NCBI GenBank assembly: GCA_019096065.1
Contig: JAGUCH010000001.1
Location: forward strand, 1,240,001 to 1,304,000
DNA: 64,000 nucleotides
Origin: Paracyclopina nana
Lineage: Eukaryota; Arthropoda; Copepoda; Cyclopoida; Cyclopettidae
Reading direction: 5' to 3'
Within the stretch, counting starts at the first letter, position 1, and each line of letters opens with the position of its first letter. The notes under the pieces were generated by a model. It made no database searches. It had not been told where the DNA came from and saw only the letters and a list, made by a program, of their open reading frames with translations. This document shows positions 1 through 10,350 of this stretch, piece after piece. A program made the translations under genes and the position numbers.

Positions 1-850
1 AACCTGTGGAAACCGTGGAGCCCGTGGAGCCGCCAGAAGTCCGGAAGGTTGCCCATTCACCGCTACATCACCACCTCAAAATCACAAAACCTCCTTTCTT
101 AAAAACACCTTTTCATCTCCTCCAACTCTCTGATTGTTGCTGCTGCTGCTGCTACTACCTATGCGTTGAGCCTTACCTATGGCAATTCACCTGACCTTGA
201 GTGGAGAAGTTGCTAGCCATTGTGTGGAGGAGTTGCTAGCTGCTACATAGAGAGGACCTGCAGCTGCATGATAACGGAGAGAAGCAGATGGAAGCTGATG
301 GAACTTGCTGCGATGCATCGAGTGGAGAAGAAGGAGAAGACTCGGGGAGTTCGAGGGGGGACTTCAGAGAAACAAGACATGGACCAAGTGCACATGGCCC
401 ATTGAGTGAGCTCTGCCCTGCTATTGTCCCACCAAAGTTCTCCAAAGTGTGCTGAGGCATGAAGAAGATGGCCACAAGAATATTTACTGCAGTACTTATT
501 TCTTTGTATTTGCTGCCATTAATTTGTGTGGTGTTAAAAGCCGAGTGAATAAGACAACCTTGATGGATTTTGTTCGACCATAACTTGTATAGAGGTTTCC
601 TGGGCAGTTATGCATCCTAACCTGAGGCTGTTAAGGCCACTGAGGACTTGGATAGGAGGCCCAATCACAGGTCTACAGCACTGAAGCTTGCCATGTGATG
701 TATCTCGCCAGAGTTGGAGCACCGAGGCTGCGGCTTTGGGTCCAAGGCGGGTAGACATCCGGCCAGCACCCGGAGGCTGCGAACGGTACCGCGACCATGA
801 AGCCGATGCTAACCATCCTAGGCTTCAGAGGGTGTGACCGTCGCACACCA
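1..850 (+). repeat. 5' LTR of giant LTR retroelement (left end cut by window)
   Basis: This stretch repeats 24616-25465 at a constant offset of 24,615 bases, with the same open frames and no indel; I noticed no substitution. By comparison with the complete 3' copy, about 75 bases lie outside the window. It ends in CA at 850, followed by a candidate primer binding site, so this is the upstream LTR. It carries a short CTG/TGC run near 138-155. The small open frames inside it (for example 236-475 minus, 534-758 minus) recur identically in both LTRs and look non-coding. Near-identity of the LTRs implies a recent insertion. Confidence 0.95.
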
Positions 851-853
851 TTT

Positions 854-871
854 TGGAGGCCCCGGAGGGAT
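854..871 (+). promoter_or_regulatory. candidate tRNA primer binding site
   Basis: TGG begins three bases after the LTR's terminal CA. The 18 bases read TGGAGGCCCCGGAGGGAT. Their complement has the layout of a tRNA 3' end: CCA, a U discriminator, a 7-base acceptor strand, then a 5-base T-stem strand. A U discriminator is typical of animal tRNA-Gln or tRNA-Cys. I could not match a specific tRNA; the call rests on position and layout. Confidence 0.5.
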
Positions 872-2106
872 AGAAGGCCACTTTCTCTCCTAAAGGTTTG
901 ATGACCAAAAAACCATGAAGTCCCGGAAAATGTCTTGGTGTGGATCAGGATTCCTGCTCTGCGGCGCAGGTTGGGCCGCACGCTGATTGCGATCAGGGTG
1001 TGTCTACTACAGTACAAAAGAAAAATCCCGAAGGCTGACGAGCCGATGGGGGTCACTCCGATGGCATTTGGGCCTATGTGGTGCGTAGGCTTTAGATTCC
1101 CTTAGACCCAAATTGCGCATTGATGCCGTTGGCGGGTTGGAACTGGCGCGCGGGGAGTGCAATAAGGTACAGGCCGTGACGTACCACCAGCCCGTTGATG
1201 ATGTCTTCCATGGACCATTGTTATGATGATGGGCCTACACAAAGTAACAATGACACTGTCTTTCCCGGAGGTGAATGCATGCGTGCAGGCTCCGCATGGC
1301 ATAGCTTGGAGTATGGGTGCCATGGCAGCCGGAAAGCCAGCCAAGGTGCAGGTTGCGACCTGAGCCTCTGTTGCCTATCCATTATGGGGCGAGTGAGCGC
1401 AAGAGTGTTGCGACACTAGTGGGTCTCGTCCGTGGGTTTGGCCACACAGATGGAAGAAGATGATGTCATCCATGACTTGCGAGTCAATGAACCCCAAATA
1501 GGCCACGCGTGGAGCCAGAGTGGGAGCCACAAAGGAAAATGCGTGTTTGGGGCCCAAAAAACTGGCTAACCTTGGACAAGTTGCCGAGGGCACTGGGAAG
1601 GTTGGCCGGCCCGCAACTCGAGGAGGAGTGGGCAAACTTTTATTTTTTCATTCACTGAGTCGACACTGGTTGGCGAAGTGGCATACCTTTTTTGCGTAAA
1701 AAGTTGATGCACCTTTGTTTCAGAGACTTAGAAGAAATTACCATCCATACACCTGTTGGCACCAGTAGTGCCAAATTTTACTCCATCTTTTATATTGTAA
1801 TAAGTGAGTGTGGGTAGTTGTGCGTGCGTTTGTGTGTGTGTTTTGTCTTGGCCGCTCATAGCCTTGACAAAAAATAAATAAACGAGCTTAGCAACTGCAA
1901 CCTTTTTCTCTGTGTCACTTGACGCGGCGTAGTAATTAGGACAAGCTTCCCTGTGCTTTGAACAGCGTATAGCTTTTAATTCGGTATTACCGAATTTAGT
2001 ACACACAGTAGTGTACTAAGACCAGAATATTGCGTGTGACTCCGTTGCACCTCTAAGAGATAAGAAATACTTCGTGTGACTCCGTCACGCTTTTTACAAG
2101 ATAAGA
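872..2106 (+). other. untranslated leader, part 1
   Basis: This is moderately GC-rich leader downstream of the primer site. Open frames on the minus strand (1102-1344, 1375-1635, 1728-2006) have no recognisable content, and 673-1056 straddles the LTR end, so I treat them as chance. At 2034-2103 a short motif is duplicated: GTGTGACTCCGT followed by AGATAAGAA occurs twice about 40 bases apart. The stretch is expected to hold packaging and dimerisation signals, but none can be identified by eye. Confidence 0.5.
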
Positions 2107-2268
2107 ATGGCTAATCAGGATTCTAGGATCACTGGACCTACTCTGGCTGAGGAAGTTACGAAAGTAAAGGATCGATTGTTGCAACATCCCCAACCAGACA
2201 AACTGAAAAATAGTTGTCAATTAATACTTTATTACTACAGGTTTTTTTTTAGTTCGATCTGTCATTAG
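2107..2268 (+). CDS. short leader ORF, 53 codons, possible upstream exon
   Basis: The ATG at 2107 sits in a good initiation context (AAGAATGG). The first 35 or so residues look coding (MANQDSRITGPTLAEEVTKV...), then composition turns abruptly AT-rich and the frame stops at 2268. It could be a small leader peptide, the start of an exon spliced to gag, or chance. A weak GT donor (GAAAGTAAAG) lies inside it. No family is recognised. Confidence 0.25.
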   Translation: MANQDSRITGPTLAEEVTKVKDRLLQHPQPDKLKNSCQLILYYYRFFFSSICH

Positions 2269-3320
2269 TACCGAGAAACGTGTAACGTTTTGAGTAAACA
2301 TATGATTTGCGAAATACGGAATTTTAAAAATTGATGCTATGATTTTGAAATCATGGAAAATGTATTGCTTGCATTCCAATGATGCCGTAGGAATTAATTT
2401 TTTTATTATTTATTCATTAGTTTATGAAATATGTTAATCTTAAAATGAGGATAAAATATTTTAATTAGTATTAATTCCCAATTTGTCAGACTTCAAACTT
2501 ATTTATTATGGGGTCATTTTTTTAAAAATTCCTGTAAATTGAAGCATGTATTTTATCTGTATTTTATTAGTAAAAGACTTATTTATATGGAATTTTAATT
2601 TTTGTATATACGTTTTGACATAGTACTTTTATTTGTAAAACATGAATTAGAACTAAAATAATTTTGTAAACTCAGCATTAATTATACACATTTGTTACAA
2701 TAAATTGTATGTAAACATAAAAAAGTATTTTTTTAATATTTCAAGAAAGCTATTAAACAGTAGTTATTGCCATTAAAAATATAATTAACCTGAAACTGAA
2801 CATATTTTCTTAAATTTTTTGCATATTAAATCTAAACTTAATTTCAGAATGTAACTTATTTTATACTTCTTGTTTATGGGGGATATAAGACTGATTTTAA
2901 TTCACAACTAATTTACAATATACTATGCATTTAAATCCTGAAAAAAACTATGTTACATCATGTTTTGAATTTTTAAGTGAGCCTGAAATTTGCAGGCTCA
3001 CTCCACTCTAATGACCCATTTCATATATGAGTCGTTAGACATAAAAAGTTCTGGTTAGGAAAAAATAGAGTGGACTAAAGTGATTGCAGTACATGTAATA
3101 AAATATTGAAATATTCTGAAAATCTCAGTTTTAGTATAAAAAAAAGAAGCATGATACTTACTAACTCAATTTTCATGTTGTTCTAAACAACATCTATATA
3201 TGATGATTTTTGAAATCTTAAAACCATTAAAAGTTATTGGTGAGAACAATTTCACTAATTATTGAATTGCAAGCAGAGCCATCTCTGAACTGTTTACTAA
3301 GTTAGATTTAAATGAACAGA
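2269..3320 (+). other. AT-rich leader, part 2, no gene seen
   Basis: This is very AT-rich with stops in all frames, and composition differs sharply from the preceding leader and from gag. The shift near 2180-2270 could mark an old insertion or a recombination junction. Nothing codable is visible. Confidence 0.6.
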
Positions 3321-4045
3321 CTGAGTAATTGGATATACTAGGCATTCTGGACGGATAAAATACAGCGAATTTTCTATGCGCTTTTTGATACGCTACAGAA
3401 AGAGAGCACAGTGGGATATGGCATTCATAGCGATCTAGCATACCGACCTTATGTAGTGTCCTCTAAGTGAAATGACAGCATTAATACTGACTGAGTAATT
3501 GGATATACTAGGCATTCTGGATGGATAAAATACAGCAAATTTTCTAGGCACTTTTTGATGCGCTACAGAAAGAGAGCACAGTCGGATATGGCATTCATAG
3601 CGATCTAGCATACCGACCTTATGTAGTGTCCTCTAAGTGAATTGACAGCATTAATACTGACTGAGTAATTGGATATACTAGGCATTCTGGATGGATAAAA
3701 TACAGCAAATTTTCTATGCGCTTTTTGATGCGCTACAGAAAGAGAGCACAGTCGGATATGGCATTCATACCGATCTAGCATACCGACCTTATGTAGTGTC
3801 CTCTAAGTGAAATGACAGCATTAATACTGACTGAGGAATTGGATATACTAGGCATTATGGACAGATAAAATACAGCGAATTTTCTAGGCACTTTTTGATG
3901 CGCTACAGAAAGAGAGCACAGTCGGATATGGCATTCATACCGATCTAGCATACCGACCTTATGTAGTGTCCTCTAAGTGAATTGACAGCATTAATACTGA
4001 CTGAGTAATTGCATATACTTGGCATTCCGGACGGATAAAATACAG
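3321..4045 (+). repeat. 170-bp tandem repeat in the leader, about 4.3 copies
   Basis: Units start at 3321, 3491, 3661, 3831 and 4001, each opening with CTGAGTAATT (the fourth with CTGAGGAATT) and spaced exactly 170 bases. The fifth unit stops after about 45 bases. Copies differ by scattered substitutions, such as CTATGCGC versus CTAGGCAC, so they are not freshly duplicated. The block lies about 460 bases upstream of gag. By analogy with repeated protein-binding sites in the gypsy leader it could be a regulatory or insulator block; that is inference only. Confidence 0.93.
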
Positions 4046-4500
4046 ACTAGTTATTATATTGGTAGTAAGAATTAGTACTAATATATAAATGTATGTTATA
4101 TTCAATAAATACTGATTTCAATAATGGAATTGTATGGGGTTACCAAAGAGGGAAAAAGTGAAAAAAATAAAAGAGAAGTACAAGTGCATTTACACACAAA
4201 AGTACTAATTAAATACAGAAAAAATACTAAGTGTAAAAATCATTAATTTTAAAAAAAAATAATGATTTTCATCTTCATTCACACTTTGCTGTCATCTAGG
4301 ATGACATTAAAACAAGAAAAAATAAAATCTTAAGAAAATTATATATTGGTCAAAATTGAGTGAAACGACAATTTTTAAAAAATCATATCTTGAAAGATAT
4401 TGATTATATTGATTTCTAAATATGATATTCTGTAGTCGACAACTATAATAATTAATAATTTGATATAATTTTTTTTAAAAATCTTAAAAAAAAATTCGAA
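4046..4500 (+). other. AT-rich leader, part 3
   Basis: This is AT-rich DNA between the 170-bp repeats and the gag start, with poly-A and poly-T runs and stops in all frames. The bases just before the ATG at 4501 are A-rich, acceptable as an animal initiation context. Confidence 0.6.
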
Positions 4501-7029
4501 ATGGAGAAACGACCGAGAAAATACGGACCGTTTGTCTGGTTGGGTCTTGGGATTAGTGAGGACACTTTTCAAGGGTACTTATCCCAATGCCACCGAAATG
4601 GGACCAGCAGGACTGTCTTGCAAAGATTTCTGCCACACGTTGCTTACCCTGAAGCACTAGAGTTTGTTACGGTAACCCCAGCACAAATAGCAGCTGTATG
4701 GGATAGGACTCGAATAGTAATTGTTCCCAGGGAGCCAATTAGACCGTTGGATGATCATATTATGGCAATCATTAGGACTATGCCTCTTAAAGACCCAGTA
4801 GGCCAGGTTGTAAATGTGGTTAAATATATTGATGCTCTTGACCCTAATTCATTGACAAGCACGACATGTGCTTTATTATGCATTTGTTTTGGTCTGGATG
4901 AGTTCCTAACTCGTATTGAGGAAAAGAAAGATCTGCAGCGCATCCAAGAAGTTGATGGAAGCTCCATGACCTATGCACTGTCAGGGACGCATGAAATGGT
5001 TGCGACATTGATATCCAGGAATTGGCTAAAGATACGGGCATTTGGAGATGGATTTTCTATTGTAGCGAGGCTTTATGGCCTACAAATCGATTATTTCCTA
5101 AATGAGCCGCTTAACCTGAAGCCACAGAAAACTTCAGGCCAGAGTGTACATTTCCCAAACAATGAGACGAGTAATGCTGTTCCAGATATGTCTTCGATAG
5201 CAAGTCCACCTGGGACTAACCATCACGAGTTCACTACTGGAGCTGACCTGAATGGCCATAATAAGTCAGTCCTAACCTCAACTAAAATGAATCCTCGTGA
5301 TTTACACAACTTGACTAATTCTGTCACGCTTCCTCCAATGGAAGTTGTACATAGGATGGTACAAAAGATGTTGTCAGGAGGCCATTTGAATATTCAGGAA
5401 TTGAACACGGTAAAAGCTTACTACACGAAAATGCATGATGCAAGCACGGCAAATAAAATTATTGCCTCTGCACAAATCACGGCTAAGCACATGGTTGGGG
5501 CAAAAGTAGAGTCTATCTTCAGTAAGAATTTAGAAAGAACCTTAAGCATAGTAGATGCTGCGACGAAGGAAAGAATGGTGCCGGAAACTGACGTCATCTA
5601 CGATGAGTCTGCTCCGATTTCAGAGAGGCTGAAGTTAATTAACACCGACGAGATTAAGGATGTGGAATCAGCCAGACGAGTAATCCTTCAGATGGTTGAC
5701 CCAAACTTATCCTCAGGAAAGAAATTGATTGAGATGCAGAAGCTCTTTAGTGTACTTAGCACGAGGGACGAGTTTACTTCTCTCCAAAAGCAGATATTGG
5801 CAGAGGGCTACTTGAAGACCCCTGAAATAAGTGTGGCCGCTGGAGTATCAGCTGACACTTCTAGGAGCATTTATGATCCGACCACCATGAGAGGTTACAT
5901 CGCTGCACCTACGAATGGCCATGTTAAGTATGCAAGCTCACAGTCAATGAAGGAGATTAGGCACAAATATACTAAAAAGTTTGATCTACATAGTTCCTCA
6001 TTAACTGCTGAGAATATAATAAATTTTCTGGACTATATGGCGAACGAGGCTGGCAGACAGCATTGGTCTCATGCAGCTTTGTTAACAGCCATGTGTGAGG
6101 CTTCATCCCAGAATACTAGTGAGTATTTTAAGGGGATGGCTGGAGAAGGAAAAGATGGTATGGAATTGCTATGGCAAGATATCTTTAACTACACGCAGTT
6201 TGTGCGTAAAGAGGATCCATATTTCCTCATTCAGGAGATGATCCGGAAGCCTACTGAGTGCTTCACTGCCACACTTAAGGCAATTCTTCGACTGCGAATG
6301 AAGATACACAGCACAACCATTGGAGATGGCGGAGATGCTCATGCAGTCTCTGAAGCCATCTCTGATGGTTTTGCACTCCTAGGACGTCATTGGCCTCAGA
6401 ATTACCAGTCATTAGTAAACAAATACAACGACTATCTGCTGAGAGCGAATATACCTGCTAGGAGTTTGCACGCCTACAATATCATGATGAACTTGATTGG
6501 CAGTGACCTAGGTACCTATGTGCCAAGGGACCTGGATAGGGCTCATAAAGAGGAGAGGCTGCCAATGGTACCCAATATGCGTGCCAAACCTAGAATTGCT
6601 ATGGTTGAAGCTACTGAAGAAGAGGTGTTAGACAGTGCTAGCACTATGTCGGCAGCCTCTGGCCGTAGTCAACGAAGTGCTAAAATAATAAATGAGCTAC
6701 AAAGCGAGTTGGCTCGAGCAAATTTTGAATTGAGTAGGCAAGCTGTTGAAGTAGCTATGATGAAAGCTGAATCACCATCCGAGAAAATAAATAGGCTGGG
6801 AAAAACTTTTAACATAGATACATCTAAGTTGCCTGAAGGAAACCCTCTTCAGACTAATGGGTGCTTGTTCTGCAACCAATTGCATTACGCTACACAGTGT
6901 ACGAATTACCCGAACACGAATTTGACCTCAATTAGAAACGATGGCACATTGTGCCCGTTGTGTAAAGGATTGCACCTTGAGTTTAGGGGAGAACAGTGTT
7001 GGAAGACACGACCTGCTCGTAAACAATAA
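4501..7029 (+). CDS. gag: Gag-like nucleocapsid/capsid protein, 842 aa
   Basis: First large ORF after the leader, starting at the ATG at 4501. The C-terminus has two cysteine-histidine knuckles: CX2CX3HX4C from residue 788 (CLFCNQLHYATQC) and CX2CX3HX7C from residue 818 (CPLCKGLHLEFRGEQC). These bind RNA in Gag proteins. The spacing is one residue shorter than the classical CX2CX4HX4C and recalls BEL/Pao Gag, although pol here is Ty3/gypsy-like. A predicted coiled coil lies near residues 720-755 (KIINELQSELARANFEL). The helix-rich middle presumably forms the capsid; I see no clear major homology region. At 842 residues it is about twice the usual gypsy Gag. It ends TAA, and the next ORF's ATG overlaps by one base (TAATG). 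Confidence 0.85.
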   Translation: MEKRPRKYGPFVWLGLGISEDTFQGYLSQCHRNGTSRTVLQRFLPHVAYPEALEFVTVTPAQIAAVWDRTRIVIVPREPIRPLDDHIMAIIRTMPLKDPVGQVVNVVKYIDALDPNSLTSTTCALLCICFGLDEFLTRIEEKKDLQRIQEVDGSSMTYALSGTHEMVATLISRNWLKIRAFGDGFSIVARLYGLQIDYFLNEPLNLKPQKTSGQSVHFPNNETSNAVPDMSSIASPPGTNHHEFTTGADLNGHNKSVLTSTKMNPRDLHNLTNSVTLPPMEVVHRMVQKMLSGGHLNIQELNTVKAYYTKMHDASTANKIIASAQITAKHMVGAKVESIFSKNLERTLSIVDAATKERMVPETDVIYDESAPISERLKLINTDEIKDVESARRVILQMVDPNLSSGKKLIEMQKLFSVLSTRDEFTSLQKQILAEGYLKTPEISVAAGVSADTSRSIYDPTTMRGYIAAPTNGHVKYASSQSMKEIRHKYTKKFDLHSSSLTAENIINFLDYMANEAGRQHWSHAALLTAMCEASSQNTSEYFKGMAGEGKDGMELLWQDIFNYTQFVRKEDPYFLIQEMIRKPTECFTATLKAILRLRMKIHSTTIGDGGDAHAVSEAISDGFALLGRHWPQNYQSLVNKYNDYLLRANIPARSLHAYNIMMNLIGSDLGTYVPRDLDRAHKEERLPMVPNMRAKPRIAMVEATEEEVLDSASTMSAASGRSQRSAKIINELQSELARANFELSRQAVEVAMMKAESPSEKINRLGKTFNIDTSKLPEGNPLQTNGCLFCNQLHYATQCTNYPNTNLTSIRNDGTLCPLCKGLHLEFRGEQCWKTRPARKQ

Positions 7030-7418
7030 TGGGACCAAGTACAAAAACTCCCAATAAGAATGATAAAGATAGTTACATCTTGCCTTCATTTATGAGGGGA
7101 GAATGTAACAAAGAAGTAGGACGAGCTTACTTTGATTATTTAAAGGAGCAATCTGTGAAAAATGCCGAAATTATGACTCGTGGAAGTGAGGACAAAAAGG
7201 CTCTGGTCCTTGCAATAAGGGGTAGAAAAAGTCGGTTTGTCCATCAGCATACTATGACTGTAATTGAGATTAGCATAATACTGTTTGCAATAACAATATG
7301 TCAATATTGCTTATTTGGTTGGGATTATTGGCCAATTACAGTAATCTGTAGTGGAGCAATAATAGCTTTATGGTACTACTTTGTAAAGGTAGCACGAGTG
7401 ATGAGCAAAAACTTGTAG
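7029..7418 (+). CDS. small two-helix membrane protein between gag and pol, 129 aa
   Basis: The ATG at 7029 shares a base with the gag stop (TAATG), a layout that supports termination-reinitiation in some RNA viruses and non-LTR elements. Residues 1-75 are hydrophilic. Residues about 76-97 (VIEISIILFAITICQYCLFG) and 100-121 (WPITVICSGAIIALWYYFV) are two hydrophobic helices joined by a short turn, with a basic C-terminus. Hairpin membrane proteins of this size resemble viroporins, but I recognise no family. It has no counterpart in standard Ty3/gypsy elements. The pol frame overlaps its last 14 bases in the +1 register. Confidence 0.7.
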   Translation: MGPSTKTPNKNDKDSYILPSFMRGECNKEVGRAYFDYLKEQSVKNAEIMTRGSEDKKALVLAIRGRKSRFVHQHTMTVIEISIILFAITICQYCLFGWDYWPITVICSGAIIALWYYFVKVARVMSKNL

Positions 7419-10350
7419 TAATGATGGTATCGTTACACATCTGGCCTCAGTAAATGCTAATGAAGCAGAGCCAGTAACACATTTTGAACCTTTACCGAAT
7501 CCGGAACTTGAAGATGACGTGCTGAGTATATACTCATTAAAACTACATAATGTTTGTGAAAGGTATTTTATACCAGTGGAGATAACTGGAAAAATACGTT
7601 TGCATGCTTTATTTGACAGTGGAGCAATGGTGCAGATAATATCACGCACTCTTGTAAAACTGATCGAAGACAAAATTGGTTACACTCTACCTCGGGTCGA
7701 AACTAATTATGTAATTAAGAACTTTAATGGGGAAGAATTCCCAGGGAATGAAGCTGTCTCTATTCAAGTTGCATTTGGGAATCGTGTTTTAATCAGACAG
7801 GCTGTTTTCCTTGTATCTGATTGCGATACACTATTAATGATAGGAAACTCGTTATTAGTGGACAATAATGTCCGGATGACTAGTAAAGATGGAAAGCACT
7901 TTATGGATTTCCCTGGAAAGTCCAAACATAAGAAAATTCCACTCTTACTATCAAAAGAGGCTTTCTACCCAGTGGCAATAAATGAAGGGATCACTCTACT
8001 CCCTGGAGAAGAAGTGACCACCATGGCTAGTTTACCTCATGATTTACCTGTCATCAGTAATGACATCCAAATAGATTCTGACTCTGACGAAGATGACGAC
8101 CTTGGTCGTACTCATCACCAGAGAAATGTTTATTCCGGATTGGTGGATAAGTACTTAAACTTTATGCCTAGTAACGAGTACCGCGGAGTGACCTCTGAGG
8201 GGGCACTTACTGCAGTCACTCGTAAAGGTACTTTCCCAGTAAATATTGGGAATAATACTGAGGATCCCATCTACTTAAATGCACATGCAGTGATTGGGCG
8301 AGCCAGGATTGTCAAGAAACAGAAGTTTAAAAGTACGGTTGCAGCCCATGTGGCTAACATTAGTCTAAAGGCTCTGGAGCATGAGATGGAGTCATGTTAC
8401 TGCAATTATTTAGATTCGCACGTAATTGTGCAGTTTACTGATATAAATGGACTTTCCTTTACTGATATGCATTTTTTCAATGCCTATGAGCCATTAAGGG
8501 GAAGCCACAAGCCTATGATTAGTAGAAAAGGAAATTACGTATTTATCTCAGCTAACCAAAGTGACGGTTACGAAGAGATAACTGATGTGATAATTAGCAA
8601 ATTTATGAAACGAGAAAAATGGGATGAATTACCATGGGCTGTTATTGTCCCAGGACATAAACTTTTGTCTGGCGAACAAAAGCGCATTGTAATAAAGATG
8701 AATATGATGGTGGATAAACTTAAAGTAGTATGGCTAAAATATAAGTATATTTGCCCACCATGTATGACCATTGCCTTGTGTCCTATTGAATCCTACCTCA
8801 ATGGGATGGATAGGGTCATAATAACTATGATGATACATGAGTATGAGAATTACCCACTTGCTTATCAAAGAAATGAACTAGATAAGTATTTTGAACTAAA
8901 CGTTCTTGGAGCTCATGGTATCATGTTTAAGTTGTCCAACAATGTTGAGTTAATATTCCATGTCCCTAGCGAACATGCAGAGAATGTTGGCTACCTAACC
9001 ACACTTATGTACATAATAATTGGTCATTTACGATACCAAAATGTAGCTGACGATGTGTGGATTAGAACACTTATGGATGGTGACGTGCATGTAGGTGACC
9101 CACTTTGTATGGCAACCACCGCTGCATTGCTAGTGTTATCTGGGTTACAAATGTACCCTGATGACCTTACCAAAGAGGATATAAAGACAAAATTTGGTAA
9201 ATTTATACCTTTTGTACTTGAACCACATGGTTGCTCATGCAAGCCTTGCTTGGCAAAGAACATGGGCATCAAAGTGCCACTTAAAAGCTTCACTACTATT
9301 TATGAAGGTCCTATTGTTGATACCAGTATCAGGCAAACAGTCCTGAAAAGTCCTTCTGAACTAGACCTTGTATCAGCTAGCCTGGAGCTTTCTAAGGATG
9401 AGAGAAATAACCAAAAACTATATGATGAGGTTTATAATCTCCTTTTGAAATTCCCTAGTGAATTTGACCCTCTCCGTGTTTTAAATGGAGTAGCAGGTTA
9501 CACATTTCCATTGAAACCAGAAACGATCCTGAACATGGACCTAGAACACATTCCGGATGAAGTTAGAGAGGACTTTAGGGACCTCTTAATAGAATATAAG
9601 ACTATATTCTCGGAGGACCCTAGATCATATAGGCTATGGAATGTTGAACCCATGAAGTTCCAGCTAAAGGACGATAAACCATTAGTGCCAAAAGTATTTA
9701 ACATGTCAGAGTATGAAACTACCCAGGTTGACCGTAAAATAGCTTTAATGCTGTCATCTGGATTAATTGAGATTGTGGATAAGTCACTTAATAGGTACTC
9801 GGCTTGCCCTTGTTTCTTGACTTCAAGGCCAAATGATGAAAAGCTGCCTATGAAGCAACGCAAGCCTCGGCTACTAGTTGACTTAACATCTTTTAATAAA
9901 AATCTGATATTTACGACTTCAGAGCACATAGTGCCACCTATCCCTACCTTGCTAGGGATGTTATCTAATTCATGTTTGATGTCATCTTTTGATGTGACAT
10001 CCGGATACGATAACTTACCTGTGGACTCTGATAGTGCTGATATGTGCTGCTTCGCAGTAACGTACCCTCGCAGTATATATAGATCAGTCTTTTTGAAAAG
10101 TAAGTCATGCCTACAAGGGATCGCCATTGCTCCGAGAATGTTCGCAGAGCTCCTCCAACAGGCCCTTAACCCTGAGATATTGCCCTTTACATGTGTATAT
10201 GTAGACGATTTGGTCGTGGCCTGTAAGAACCCTGGCAAGCCTAGGCCTGCTACATTGGACGATTACATACGACATTTAGGTGATTTGAGGAAGTTGTTTC
10301 AAAGCCTCAAGGACTTAAATGCCCTATTACAAATTAAAAGACGCAATTAG
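7405..10350 (+). CDS. pol: Pol part 1: aspartic protease, long linker, reverse transcriptase
   Basis: This frame is open from 7405 and has no ATG before the protease; the first in-frame Met is near 7627. It lies in the +1 register relative to the preceding ORF and probably needs frameshifting or splicing for expression. The retropepsin motif LFDSGA sits at about residue 70 (Asp codon 7615). Reverse transcriptase occupies roughly residues 740-980, with the palm motif around SSFDVTSGYDNLP and the catalytic YVDD at 10198-10209. Between them are about 600 residues of no recognised family, including an acidic stretch (SDSDEDDD); usual Ty3/gypsy spacing is far shorter. The frame stops at 10350, just before the RT connection region, which continues in another frame. 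Confidence 0.85.
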   Translation, partial: AKTCSNDGIVTHLASVNANEAEPVTHFEPLPNPELEDDVLSIYSLKLHNVCERYFIPVEITGKIRLHALFDSGAMVQIISRTLVKLIEDKIGYTLPRVETNYVIKNFNGEEFPGNEAVSIQVAFGNRVLIRQAVFLVSDCDTLLMIGNSLLVDNNVRMTSKDGKHFMDFPGKSKHKKIPLLLSKEAFYPVAINEGITLLPGEEVTTMASLPHDLPVISNDIQIDSDSDEDDDLGRTHHQRNVYSGLVDKYLNFMPSNEYRGVTSEGALTAVTRKGTFPVNIGNNTEDPIYLNAHAVIGRARIVKKQKFKSTVAAHVANISLKALEHEMESCYCNYLDSHVIVQFTDINGLSFTDMHFFNAYEPLRGSHKPMISRKGNYVFISANQSDGYEEITDVIISKFMKREKWDELPWAVIVPGHKLLSGEQKRIVIKMNMMVDKLKVVWLKYKYICPPCMTIALCPIESYLNGMDRVIITMMIHEYENYPLAYQRNELDKYFELNVLGAHGIMFKLSNNVELIFHVPSEHAENVGYLTTLMYIIIGHLRYQNVADDVWIRTLMDGDVHVGDPLCMATTAALLVLSGLQMYPDDLTKEDIKTKFGKFIPFVLEPHGCSCKPCLAKNMGIKVPLKSFTTIYEGPIVDTSIRQTVLKSPSELDLVSASLELSKDERNNQKLYDEVYNLLLKFPSEFDPLRVLNGVAGYTFPLKPETILNMDLEHIPDEVREDFRDLLIEYKTIFSEDPRSYRLWNVEPMKFQLKDDKPLVPKVFNMSEYETTQVDRKIALMLSSGLIEIVDKSLNRYSACPCFLTSRPNDEKLPMKQRKPRLLVDLTSFNKNLIFTTSEHIVPPIPTLLGMLSNSCLMSSFDVTSGYDNLPVDSDSADMCCFAVTYPRSIYRSVFLKSKSCLQGIAIAPRMFAELLQQALNPEILPFTCVYVDDLVVACKNPGKPRPATLDDYIRHLGDLRKLFQSLKDLNALLQIKRRN

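Noticed and set aside
673-1056. 127-codon minus-strand frame.
   Set aside because: It straddles the LTR end and leader and shows no domain; composition explains it.
10336-10348. Programmed -1 slippery site in pol.
   Set aside because: The A-run is not in a zero-frame X XXY YYZ heptamer; an indel explains the frame change equally well.
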